A stretch of DNA of 64,000 nt from an uncultured Bacilli bacterium (GTDB lineage Bacteria; Bacillota_I; Bacilli_A; RF39; UBA660), in NCBI GenBank assembly GCA_934140575.1, contig CAKPBJ010000001.1:186001-250000 (forward strand). Direction: 5' to 3'. A program made the position numbers and the translations under genes. Every line of letters starts with the position of its first letter. The stretch's first letter is position 1. This document shows positions 45,396-53,344 of the stretch, piece by piece. Below the pieces are notes generated by a model. That model made no database searches. It saw nothing but the letters and a program-made list of their open reading frames with translations, and was not told where the DNA came from.

Positions 45396-46496
45396 GAAAT
45401 CTTCTTCTTTAATAATATAGTTTAATTTTTCTGATGTTGATTTCTTATTTTTTATTAATTCATCTTCTGTTTTTGATGATTTACTAATAGTTTTATATTT
45501 ATTTTCTATGTTTTGTGAGGAGTTTAAGAATGTTTCTTCTTCGGTTGTGATTGTTTTATTTGTAAGTTTTTCTTGAAGTTCTTTTAGATATTCAGTACTA
45601 CCTTTTAATGATAAATAATTATTATCTGTTTTGTAGAATTGATAGTATATTTTATCTTCTTTTGTTACTTTAATGTAGATATTGTAGTCTTTTTTTACTC
45701 CTGTTACTACATTGCAGACTCCTTCTTTTATCGTTCCATTTACTTTTAGAGTTTCTCTTGAATTATAGATTCTTTTTACTAGAGATGTACAAGTTGCTTC
45801 ATTTTCACTGTTTTCTTCGAAATATTTTGATTGTTTTGATGGAAAAATCACATTATACATTGATAGAATCATTATTACTAAAAATATTAGGTACATTACT
45901 AATGGAACTATAAAGTTTACTCCTCCATATTTTGCACATAGTTTTTCTATTGTGAAATCATCTTCATAAGAATTCTTTTTCTTTATAAATAGAACTCTTT
46001 TTTTTGCTACAAACTTATATATTGGATTAAATAATAGACCTGATAAAACCATAGTTATTATTGTATAAATAATTATGTGTTCTGGTATTAATTTTATTAC
46101 TAGACCTGTTATTAGTAGGCCTAGAGTTCCTATGATATATAGTTTTCTATATAAGAAATACATCCAGCCAAGTAAAAGAGCATAAATATTTATTTTCTTT
46201 TCGGCTACTGTTTTGTAGTCTTCTCCAATGTAGGATTCTAAAAATCTATCATATTGGAAATCATAGAACTTTTCTTTTTTTGCACTATTATTATTTACAT
46301 CTGTTTGAAAGGCTTGTATTTGGATTTCTGGTTCAGTTGTTTCTTCTTTTTCTTCTTTTAATAAATCGTCTTCTAGAATATCATTATTATATTCTTGATA
46401 GTTATCTGAATTATCTTCTGGATCATTATAGTAGCCACATACAAGACAGAATCTTTCATTTTCTTTTAAATTTTTTCCACACTTTTTACAACGCAT
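45387..46496 (-). CDS. Zinc-ribbon membrane protein (DUF2628-like)
   Basis: 369 residues. The N-terminal zinc ribbon has paired CxxC motifs (CKKCGKNLKENERFCLVCG, residues 3-21). An acidic linker precedes hydrophobic segments (about 108-125, 130-150, 205-225, and possibly a hairpin near 170). Between them, FLESYIGEDYKTVAEKKINIYALLLGWMYFLYRK matches the entry to a DUF2628-type membrane region. The C-terminal half is a soluble domain with two Cys (near CTSLV and EGVCNV). Role unknown; zinc-ribbon membrane proteins often act in envelope assembly. Likely cotranscribed with the AAA gene 17 bases upstream. Confidence 0.65.
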   Translation of the reverse strand: MRCKKCGKNLKENERFCLVCGYYNDPEDNSDNYQEYNNDILEDDLLKEEKEETTEPEIQIQAFQTDVNNNSAKKEKFYDFQYDRFLESYIGEDYKTVAEKKINIYALLLGWMYFLYRKLYIIGTLGLLITGLVIKLIPEHIIIYTIITMVLSGLLFNPIYKFVAKKRVLFIKKKNSYEDDFTIEKLCAKYGGVNFIVPLVMYLIFLVIMILSMYNVIFPSKQSKYFEENSENEATCTSLVKRIYNSRETLKVNGTIKEGVCNVVTGVKKDYNIYIKVTKEDKIYYQFYKTDNNYLSLKGSTEYLKELQEKLTNKTITTEEETFLNSSQNIENKYKTISKSSKTEDELIKNKKSTSEKLNYIIKEEDFKR

Positions 46497-46513
46497 AGTA
46501 TTACCTTCCCTTT

Positions 46514-47497
46514 TTAATCTTCTGATAATCTCTCTATGTTAATTGAATGTTCTTTATTGTACTCTTCTATTTGATCTTCAAATAATTTATTGAATTCTGG
46601 TAGACTTTTTTTAATAACGTCTGGATATATATTTTTACTATTAACAATAGCTTGTCTTATATCAATTATGTTTACTTCACGTCTATTATCAAATAATGCA
46701 TTTGAGAATGCTTGTTGAAGTATTGTTAGTGAAACATCTGGGTAACGGGAACCTATTTCATAGATTCTTTTAAATTCACTTGTTATATCTGTGATAAAGG
46801 CCATTATTCTTTGTTGGATGTATGGAGAATACATTAGTTTTGCACCTGTTCTATATTCTATTTTTGGAAGAGTACCTAGTAATATTTGAATATTTTCTGC
46901 TCTTGTTGGTTCAAAAATTTCTACTTTTTGGAAACGTCTAACAAAAGCTTTATCTCTTAAGATATATCTTTCATATTCTTCTGTTGTTGTTGCTCCTATT
47001 ACTTTAATATCACCTCTATCAAGTGCAGGTTTAAACATATTAGCAAAGTCTAGAGCTTCCCCTTTTGTACCCATAAGTGTATGAATTTCATCTATAAATA
47101 ATATTAATTTTGTTTTATCTTTTAATTCATCAATTAATGTTTGTACTTTTGATTCTCCTGTTACTGGATCAGTTCCTAAAAGCGCTGCTGTATTTATTTT
47201 AATTACTTGATACCCTTTTAATACATCTGGTACTAAGTTTCTTTGAATACGATATGCAAGTCCTTCTACGGTTGCAGTTTTACCAACACCAGGTTTACCT
47301 ATTAAAACAGCTGATTTATCAGGTGTTAGTAAGATTAAAATCAATTGTTTTATTTGTTCGTCTCTTCCTATTGCTGGATTCGTTATATAGTTATTCTTTT
47401 GAAAATTTTCTCCATAATTTTCAAGTATACTAATTCTTTTTTTCTTAATGTCAAACATTTTTTCTGTTTTTTTATCAAATTCTTCTTCTAAGTTCAT
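46514..47497 (-). CDS. Single-module AAA+ ATPase, ClpC/ClpB NBD1-like
   Basis: 327 residues with one AAA module: Walker A GKPGVGKT (67-74), Walker B LILFIDEIHTL, sensor 1 GATTTEEYERY, Arg finger VRRFQK. It most resembles the first nucleotide domain of Clp proteins, with IGRDEQIKQL at the start, but it lacks the N-domain, middle coiled coil and second module. A helical C-terminus follows (SEFKRIYEIGSRYP). It may act alone or with another partner. The ATG at 47497 follows GGGAGTG; the longer frame to 47569 reads into the cation transporter. Likely cotranscribed with the zinc-ribbon gene. Confidence 0.85.
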   Translation of the reverse strand: MNLEEEFDKKTEKMFDIKKKRISILENYGENFQKNNYITNPAIGRDEQIKQLILILLTPDKSAVLIGKPGVGKTATVEGLAYRIQRNLVPDVLKGYQVIKINTAALLGTDPVTGESKVQTLIDELKDKTKLILFIDEIHTLMGTKGEALDFANMFKPALDRGDIKVIGATTTEEYERYILRDKAFVRRFQKVEIFEPTRAENIQILLGTLPKIEYRTGAKLMYSPYIQQRIMAFITDITSEFKRIYEIGSRYPDVSLTILQQAFSNALFDNRREVNIIDIRQAIVNSKNIYPDVIKKSLPEFNKLFEDQIEEYNKEHSINIERLSED

Positions 47498-47534
47498 AGT
47501 AACACTCCCATAATCTATTTTATTATAGCATATT

Positions 47535-48425
47535 TTATTTTTTCTTAGCAATTTTATTTGGCTTACCATAAGGATTTACGTGAATTACTGTTAAATATAT
47601 TTCTTTAAATTTTTCTCCTATTTCTTTTTCTAAATGATTTGCTATTTTATGACTTTCAAATGTTGTTAGGTTTCCATCTACAAATATTGTAAATGATATT
47701 TGGTATTTATACCCTATTGGTGTTGAATTAAAATGTTGTACTTTTTTTACTTCTTTATGTTCTTTTATAAGGTTTAAAACTTCGTCTTTTGTTTCATTAT
47801 CAATACTTTTATCCATTAAAACATTATAGCTTTCTCTAAATAATTCTATTGCTGATAGCATTATCCATAATGATATTAAAATACCTACAATTGAGTCTAT
47901 ATATTTTACTCCCTGACTTCCTAAAATTATTGATATAAGTGTTAGAGTTGTTACTAACATGTCATTTCTGTGATCAGTTCTATTTGCTTTTATTAAGATA
48001 TTATTTGTCTTTTTATATAAGTAATTTGTATATAGAAATAGACATAATTTAGTTAGAATTGTTACTATACAAACAATAATTAACCATATTGAGTAATTTA
48101 CTTTTGTATTATGAATTAATGTATTTATTGCACTTTTAATAACACTGGTACTTAATAATAACATTGTTATACTTATTAATAAACTATAAATATATTCTGC
48201 TTTTCCATGACCTAGGTTGTGATCATCATCTGCTTTTTTTGAACTGATTCTATTTCCTATATAAGTCATTAGTGATGATAATATATCCCCTGCACTATTA
48301 AATGCATCTGCAAGTAATGATTGACTGTTACTAATAATAGCAATTATTCCCTTAATAATTAATAAAAATAAATTACCTATTATTCCTAATAAACTTGCTA
48401 ATTTTGTTGCTTTAAATCTGTCCAT
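47535..48425 (-). CDS. Cation diffusion facilitator, probable manganese exporter
   Basis: 296 residues with six predicted membrane helices and a cytoplasmic C-terminal domain. The metal site in helix 2 reads N43-x3-D47 (ADAFNSAGD) and in helix 5 D151-x3-D155 (RTDHRNDML). In zinc exporters these are H/D-x3-D and H-x3-D; the N-D-D-D set is that of manganese-type CDF proteins such as MntE. The C-terminal domain carries FNSTPIGYKYQISF and TVIHVNP. It exports Mn in antiport, useful beside a Mn-catalase gene in the same region. Start: ATG after AGGAGAC. Metal choice is inferred from these residues. Confidence 0.85.
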   Translation of the reverse strand: MDRFKATKLASLLGIIGNLFLLIIKGIIAIISNSQSLLADAFNSAGDILSSLMTYIGNRISSKKADDDHNLGHGKAEYIYSLLISITMLLLSTSVIKSAINTLIHNTKVNYSIWLIIVCIVTILTKLCLFLYTNYLYKKTNNILIKANRTDHRNDMLVTTLTLISIILGSQGVKYIDSIVGILISLWIMLSAIELFRESYNVLMDKSIDNETKDEVLNLIKEHKEVKKVQHFNSTPIGYKYQISFTIFVDGNLTTFESHKIANHLEKEIGEKFKEIYLTVIHVNPYGKPNKIAKKK

Positions 48426-48433
48426 AATGTCTC

Positions 48434-49540
48434 CTATTCTTTATCTAATAATTCTAAAAATTTATTTAAGTAATTATACCAAATATAAATATTTTTCTTT
48501 TTTTCTGAATATGCCCCTATTTCATCTAATGTATGATTACCACTTTGTTCAAATCTTTCAATACATCTTTTGTAACAAGTATTAATACATGTTCTAATTA
48601 CAATAATATCTCCTTTTAAAATACTTATATCTTTTATATTTCTAAACTGAGCACTATCAATTATAACTAATTTATTAGAGTATTTAAAGTGGTTAATTAT
48701 ACTTTTATATACTTCATCAAATGATGTGAATAAGTCTGGTAATTCATTATATTTTTTTATTAACATATCATATACTTCTTGATTTACTTTACTTTTAGTT
48801 TTGCATTTATAGACTTCGTCTGTATCAATTACTATGCAAGATGGATCATTTTTATATTTTTCTGTTTGAGTAGTTTTTCCACTTCCAGACTCTCCAGTAA
48901 TATTAAGTACTAAATCATCACTTAAATGTTTTATATATGGATCTTTATCAATATCGATATCAACATAGAGACTTTCTTTATGAAATAATTCTTTTAAAAA
49001 GTCTTTTTTAGTTAGTGTATAGTTATAGCACTCTACTTCTTCTTTGACAAATGTATATTTAATAAATTTTCTTGTATTTTCTCTTTTAAAGCCTAATTTT
49101 TCCATTAAAGTATAACTTGCTTTATTTTTTATTGCAGCACACGTTTTTATACTTTTTATCTCTACTTCTAAAAACATATATTTTAATACTTCTACTGCTG
49201 CTTCATAGGCATATCCCATATGTTGATATGGTGGATCAATAAACCAACCTATATCTCTTATATCATCTTCTATTTCTGGTATAGTTATTTGTCCAATTAC
49301 AGTATTATCTTCTTTTAATTCTATTGTCCAAGTAAAATTAGTAGGATTAGTACTATTTTTTAACTTAGACATTTGATATGGCATTTCTTCTTCCCAATTA
49401 AAATGAAGTTTTGAAGTTAAATAGTATTTATTAACACAATCTATGCATAAAATATTCCATAATTCTTTTAAGTCTTTTTCTTCTGTTTTATGAAGAAGTA
49501 GTCTTTTTGTTTCTAAAGTTTTACTTCCAAGATATTTCAT
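48434..49540 (-). CDS. Fusion of GNAT acetyltransferase and P-loop kinase-like domain
   Basis: 368 residues in two parts. Residues about 1-170 are a GNAT acetyltransferase: TKRLLLHKTEEKDLKELW, an acetyl-CoA-site helix near IDPPYQHMGYAYEAA and IKNKASYTLMEKLGFKR (the RimJ-type N-x-x-S-x-x-x-x-E-K-x-G-F). Residues about 205-368 hold a P-loop NTPase: ITGESGSGKTTQTEKY, with an Asp pair VIDTDEVY and LVIIDSAQF, and a Cys/Arg-rich RTCINTCYKRCIERF region, kinase-like. This combination joins protein or metabolite acetylation with phosphorylation. The start overlaps the DUF402 stop (TAATG), so translation is coupled. Substrates unknown. Confidence 0.72.
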   Translation of the reverse strand: MKYLGSKTLETKRLLLHKTEEKDLKELWNILCIDCVNKYYLTSKLHFNWEEEMPYQMSKLKNSTNPTNFTWTIELKEDNTVIGQITIPEIEDDIRDIGWFIDPPYQHMGYAYEAAVEVLKYMFLEVEIKSIKTCAAIKNKASYTLMEKLGFKRENTRKFIKYTFVKEEVECYNYTLTKKDFLKELFHKESLYVDIDIDKDPYIKHLSDDLVLNITGESGSGKTTQTEKYKNDPSCIVIDTDEVYKCKTKSKVNQEVYDMLIKKYNELPDLFTSFDEVYKSIINHFKYSNKLVIIDSAQFRNIKDISILKGDIIVIRTCINTCYKRCIERFEQSGNHTLDEIGAYSEKKKNIYIWYNYLNKFLELLDKE

Positions 49541-50055
49541 TACATATCACCTAGGTATTTCATATAATCTAAATTAAGTAAGTCATTACTTTGTTCTTTT
49601 ATTTCTTTTAGTAACTTTTCTTTTACATTTAGAACAAGTTCATAATCCGATTCAGTTATATCATTAGTTTTTAGGGCATAGTTTAATTCATCTTCATCTA
49701 CTATATTTACAATATTTTCTTTATCTATTGTTATATCTAAATATAAGTCTATGAAGTATGGTATTTTTGTTTCTTTATCAAGACCGCTTTCTTTTATAAT
49801 GTCAAAGTAATATTCAACTAGTTCTTTTTTATCATTTAAGAATATACGAAGAGCATAGTTTTTATTTTTTGGTACTATTTCTATTACATAATATCCATTA
49901 TCCATTGCGGTAACATTATTTTTTATTATAAATGGTTTAGATAATTTTATTAGTTTTTTTACTACTACATATTTATCTTCTTCATCAAGAAAAAATTTTA
50001 TTTGATACTTTTCTGCTTCATTTAAATAAGTATTACTTAATAGTTTCTTTTTCAT
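49540..50055 (-). CDS. DUF402-family protein
   Basis: 171 residues. The core matches DUF402: MDNGYYVIEIVPKNKNYALRIFLN, YYFDIIKESGLDKETKIPYF, DLYLDITID, VNIVDEDEL, ending in a helical DYELVLNVKEKLL. Members include nucleoside phosphatases and RNA-binding proteins (FAU-1 type), often with Asp/Glu metal sites as in DxxxDLYLDI. Function here is not defined. The ATG at 50055 lies five bases after AGGTGA; an upstream GTG (50064) is less likely. Coupled by a TAATG overlap to the GNAT-kinase fusion gene. Confidence 0.72.
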   Translation of the reverse strand: MKKKLLSNTYLNEAEKYQIKFFLDEEDKYVVVKKLIKLSKPFIIKNNVTAMDNGYYVIEIVPKNKNYALRIFLNDKKELVEYYFDIIKESGLDKETKIPYFIDLYLDITIDKENIVNIVDEDELNYALKTNDITESDYELVLNVKEKLLKEIKEQSNDLLNLDYMKYLGDM

Positions 50056-50127
50056 AATAATCACCTAAAATGATTATAACATGTTTTATATTAGTATGTT
50101 ATAATACTTTCTTAAGGAAGTGGTTTG

Positions 50128-50607
50128 ATGGAGAAGTTTGTTTTAAGTAAGATGCGTGATAAGAATTTTTCTAAGGCAGTAAATGAAATTTATTTGTTAA
50201 CTGATTATAATAAAAGTCAGTATCCTGAATATTATAAATGGTTTTTTTCTAAGAATATTCCTCGTGTGATTAATGGGAGCGGAGATATTATTTTTTATTT
50301 AGATGGTTTAGAGATTGCTGGGATTAGTATTTTAAAAAATGATGATGAGAAAAAGTTATGTACTTTTATGGTTAATCCTGAGTATAGAAAGAAAGGTTAC
50401 TCTAAGTTGTTATTAGAAGATTCTTTTGAATATTTAAAGACAGAGAAACCTATAATCACAATTCCAGAGTTTAGACTTGATGAGTTTTCTAGTATTATTA
50501 ATGCTTATGGATGGGAAGAGTCTTCTATACTTGATAATTATTATTCTAAAGAGATTGAATTTAATGGAGAAAAACAATTAATAAAAAAGATAACAAAAGA
50601 AAAGTAG
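50128..50607 (+). CDS. GNAT-family acetyltransferase
   Basis: 159 residues. The GNAT fold includes IIFYLDGLEIAGISILKN (central strands), TFMVNPEYRKKGYSKLLLEDSFEYL (acetyl-CoA loop R/Q-x-x-G-x-A/S type: RKKGYSKLL) and a C-terminal strand set ending in EIEFNGEKQL. Substrate unknown. It is one of few plus-strand genes, divergent from the DUF402 gene, with TATAAT at about 50098-50103 for its promoter and AAGGAAG eight bases before the ATG. It ends in its own terminator. Confidence 0.82.
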   Translation: MEKFVLSKMRDKNFSKAVNEIYLLTDYNKSQYPEYYKWFFSKNIPRVINGSGDIIFYLDGLEIAGISILKNDDEKKLCTFMVNPEYRKKGYSKLLLEDSFEYLKTEKPIITIPEFRLDEFSSIINAYGWEESSILDNYYSKEIEFNGEKQLIKKITKEK

Positions 50608-50640
50608 ATTACATTCTTTTTATGTGTCTACTTTTACTTT
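50597..50640 (+). terminator. Terminator of the GNAT gene
   Basis: AAAAGTAGA...ACAT and ATGT...TCTACTTTT form a bipartite stem followed by a T-rich stretch. Confidence 0.7.
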
Positions 50641-50657
50641 ATCACTTCATTTCTAGT

Positions 50658-51725
50658 CTATTTGTTTCTTGTTTTTAGGAATTCTACAAAACCTCTTAAT
50701 AAGTCTTTTTTGTCTTCTTTTATCCAAGATATATTATTTAAAATATTAAGTGATTCATCATACATATTGTTCATCATTTTTTTTGCATATTCTTTTGCTC
50801 CACAAATTTCAAATATTTCTTTTACTTCTTTTATATTTTCTTCTGTTAGATTATCTTGACCATAGTATTTTAGAAGACTATCTTTATATTTTGTATTACA
50901 CGTATAAGAGTATAATATTGTTTGTTTAAACTCTTTTATGTCTGATCCTTTTACTTTACCTGTTTCTTCTGAATAAATTCCTAATAAATCGTCTTGTATT
51001 TGAAAAGCAATTCCTACTAATTCTCCAAATTTTTCTATATCTTTTAATTCTTCAGAAGTTGTTCCTGCAAGGATCATACCAGTTGATAATGGACCTATTA
51101 TTGTATAATATGCAGTTTTTAATTTATATATATTCATTATATATTCTTCTAGATTTTTATCTTCTTCTATTTTATATTTACTTCTAAAAGGAAGTGTTAC
51201 ATCTAGTAATTCACCTTTTATGGTATTTATTACGGTATCATTAAAATAGCTTAGTACTTTACTAAAATTATCGTCTTTATTATAGGAATTTATAATAATT
51301 TTATTAGACAGGTATAGACCATAGTCTCCCATACATATTGCAACTGCGTCCCCTAAGTTTTTTAATTCTTCTTTTTCTTGTGAATAGTCTTTATATTTAT
51401 TTATGTTGGCATAATGAATTGTATCTTTACCTCTTCTTTTACTATCATTATCGATTATATCATCATGTATTAAGATTGCTGTTTGAAACACTTCATAGGC
51501 AAGAGATAAGTCATTACTATAGTCTTTATCTTCTTTTATGAGATAATATCCTAGATTTACAAGTGTTCCTCTTATTATTTTTCCATCTGAATTTAAATTT
51601 TTAAATAATTCTATATTTTCTTTTATAATTGGATTTTTTTCTGTTAATAAGTTATTGTTAAATTCTATTAACTTTTTATTAATAGTTTCTTTTTCTTTTT
51701 TATAATACTCTATAAATTTATTCAT
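50658..51725 (-). CDS. Polyprenyl diphosphate synthase
   Basis: 355 residues, all-helical trans-prenyltransferase. The first Asp-rich motif is H87-D-D-I-I-D92 in AILIHDDIIDND; the second is D245-D-L-L-G249 in FQIQDDLLGIY, where the last D is replaced by G as in many enzymes; DSKRRGKDTIHYA binds IPP. Large or bulky residues near the first motif decide chain length, and this cannot be read reliably here. It makes geranylgeranyl- to longer-chain diphosphates for carrier lipid or quinone supply. It is downstream of the frameshifted gene (stop at 51734) with a shared AAGGAG site. Confidence 0.85.
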   Translation of the reverse strand: MNKFIEYYKKEKETINKKLIEFNNNLLTEKNPIIKENIELFKNLNSDGKIIRGTLVNLGYYLIKEDKDYSNDLSLAYEVFQTAILIHDDIIDNDSKRRGKDTIHYANINKYKDYSQEKEELKNLGDAVAICMGDYGLYLSNKIIINSYNKDDNFSKVLSYFNDTVINTIKGELLDVTLPFRSKYKIEEDKNLEEYIMNIYKLKTAYYTIIGPLSTGMILAGTTSEELKDIEKFGELVGIAFQIQDDLLGIYSEETGKVKGSDIKEFKQTILYSYTCNTKYKDSLLKYYGQDNLTEENIKEVKEIFEICGAKEYAKKMMNNMYDESLNILNNISWIKEDKKDLLRGFVEFLKTRNK

Positions 51726-51733
51726 AATTCTCC

Positions 51734-51955
51734 TTATAATACTTTTCCTTCACTTACTTGTTTATTTGTTTCTTCAAGTAACATATTATCTAACTCTTTT
51801 TTTCTACTATTTAATTTAATAGTTAGAAATTCGTCTAGTTCATATGGATATGTTTCTATTTGTAATGAGTCGTTTTGAATAGCTAACCTTCTAAATGTTC
51901 TAATAAATTTATTGGTTAGATTAGTCTGAATGGCATTATTTCTTTCTAATAGTGT
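51734..51955 (-). other. Out-of-frame continuation of the frameshifted gene at 51936
   Basis: After the stop at 51936, another frame stays open for about 70 codons to TAA at 51734-51736, with coding-like composition (IRTFRRLAIQNDSLQIETYP, DEFLTIKLNSRKKELDNM) and no separate start or ribosome site. It joins the upstream frame if one A is missing from, or skipped in, the A8 run (51955-51962). It ends right before the polyprenyl synthase ribosome site. Confidence 0.6.
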
Positions 51956-52874
51956 TTTTTTTCTTATCTTCTTCTTTTGTGCTTTCTGCAGCTAATTCCC
52001 TGGATATATATCTGATTGGTAAATATGGGACTGCTTTTATTTTTGTTATATTCTTATTTTGAAGAAGTGTTATAAATATATTTAAACTTAGAATAAATGA
52101 TGGTGTTACATCAGTAATGTTACCTTCTGGATAATATGTACTTAGATTATTTTTAAAATCAAAATATTCTTTGCTTTCTTTTTCTTTAATACCATTATTC
52201 AATTTATATAAAAGTCTATTTATTATACTTGTATATTTTTTATTTTCTTCTGTTTCATTTTTCTTTTTATTATCTGAAATTATACTATAAATATAGCAGA
52301 CATTTTCATTATTTTCTTGTCTTATTCCATAGTAAATGCTTGGAAGATGGTACTCAACTTCTTGGTTATTTACTACTCCTTTTAATTTTTCTGTTATTTT
52401 ATATGGGGTTTCCATTCTACTATCAGTTAGTTCATTTTGTACTACAAGTGTTGATTTTTTAAATGATGAACCTAATTTTACTTCTAGAGGAGTATCTAAT
52501 GTTTGAAATGTCACATCTTTTTGGAAATCAATGTTTCTTCTTAAAAATGTTTCTGGATTTATAAAGTCTTCACTTGTTGCGTTACTAATTAAATTCATTA
52601 TTAAAAATTTCATTTTCTCTTCAATGCTTTTATTTATAAATGTATATGCTTTTCTATTTTTAGCTATTTCTAATTCTAAATACTCTTGAAGCAGACTAAA
52701 AAATTTGTTTTCGTTTCTAATAAGTAATTTACCAGGTGCTTTATTTCCAGTATCAATTATTACTTTTCCATTTTGTTCAATCCTAGTATCAAAGTAAACT
52801 GGCCAATCATCACCATCTATTATTATTGAGCCTGTACTTGCTTCTTTAATTAGTTCATAAAACTTTTCTTTCAT
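51936..52874 (-). CDS. Unknown soluble protein with an A8-run frameshift at its 3' end
   Basis: 312 residues in this frame, no membrane segment or signal. It contains IIIDGDDWPVYFDTR near 18-32, an Asp-rich turn, and a mostly helical middle. Near its end the A8 run (minus strand, 51955-51962) precedes the stop; the next frame continues for about 70 more codons and looks coding. So the true product may be about 380 residues by transcriptional slippage or +1 frameshifting, or the sequence has an indel. It overlaps lspA by four bases and is followed by the polyprenyl synthase gene. I do not recognise the family. Confidence 0.6.
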   Translation of the reverse strand: MKEKFYELIKEASTGSIIIDGDDWPVYFDTRIEQNGKVIIDTGNKAPGKLLIRNENKFFSLLQEYLELEIAKNRKAYTFINKSIEEKMKFLIMNLISNATSEDFINPETFLRRNIDFQKDVTFQTLDTPLEVKLGSSFKKSTLVVQNELTDSRMETPYKITEKLKGVVNNQEVEYHLPSIYYGIRQENNENVCYIYSIISDNKKKNETEENKKYTSIINRLLYKLNNGIKEKESKEYFDFKNNLSTYYPEGNITDVTPSFILSLNIFITLLQNKNITKIKAVPYLPIRYISRELAAESTKEEDKKKNTIRKK

Positions 52875-53344
52875 TGTTTTTTCTCTTTTCTACAATCTTT
52901 TAAAACGCTTATCAATAACAGAAATACTCCGACAGTTATTCCAATATCCGCAATATTAAATACTGGGAAATTATAATTAAATATTCTGAATGATATAAAA
53001 TCTGTGACAGAGTGATTTATTATTCTATCAATCATATTTCCAAATATACCGCCTATTACCATTCCTAAAGATATTTCTGATCTTCTATTTAAATCTTTTT
53101 CTTTATCTATGTAATTATTTAGAACTAATAATATTAAGGCACTTAGTATAACTAAGAATACTGTACTATCTTGTAGTATTGAGAAGGCTGCTCCTGTATT
53201 TTTTAAATAATATATTGAAAAGAAATTTGGTATTACTTTTATAATATCATTTTCTACTAATTTAGCTGAAACTATAAATTTTAGTATCAAATCTACCATA
53301 ATAACAATAGATGCGATACTGTATATTTTTTGTTTACTCTTCAT
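52871..53344 (-). CDS. lspA: Lipoprotein signal peptidase II
   Basis: 157 residues with four membrane helices and the full LspA motif set: DLILKF near 18-23, YLKNTGAAFSIL (46-57), GNMIDRI (102-108), catalytic Asp115 in VTDFISF and Asp133 in FNIADIGI. It cuts the signal peptide from prolipoproteins in the membrane after Lgt modification. Its start overlaps dnaE by 11 bases and its end overlaps the next gene by four, so it is part of a tightly packed operon. Start: ATG after AAGGAGAC. Confidence 0.93.
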   Translation of the reverse strand: MKSKQKIYSIASIVIMVDLILKFIVSAKLVENDIIKVIPNFFSIYYLKNTGAAFSILQDSTVFLVILSALILLVLNNYIDKEKDLNRRSEISLGMVIGGIFGNMIDRIINHSVTDFISFRIFNYNFPVFNIADIGITVGVFLLLISVLKDCRKEKKQ

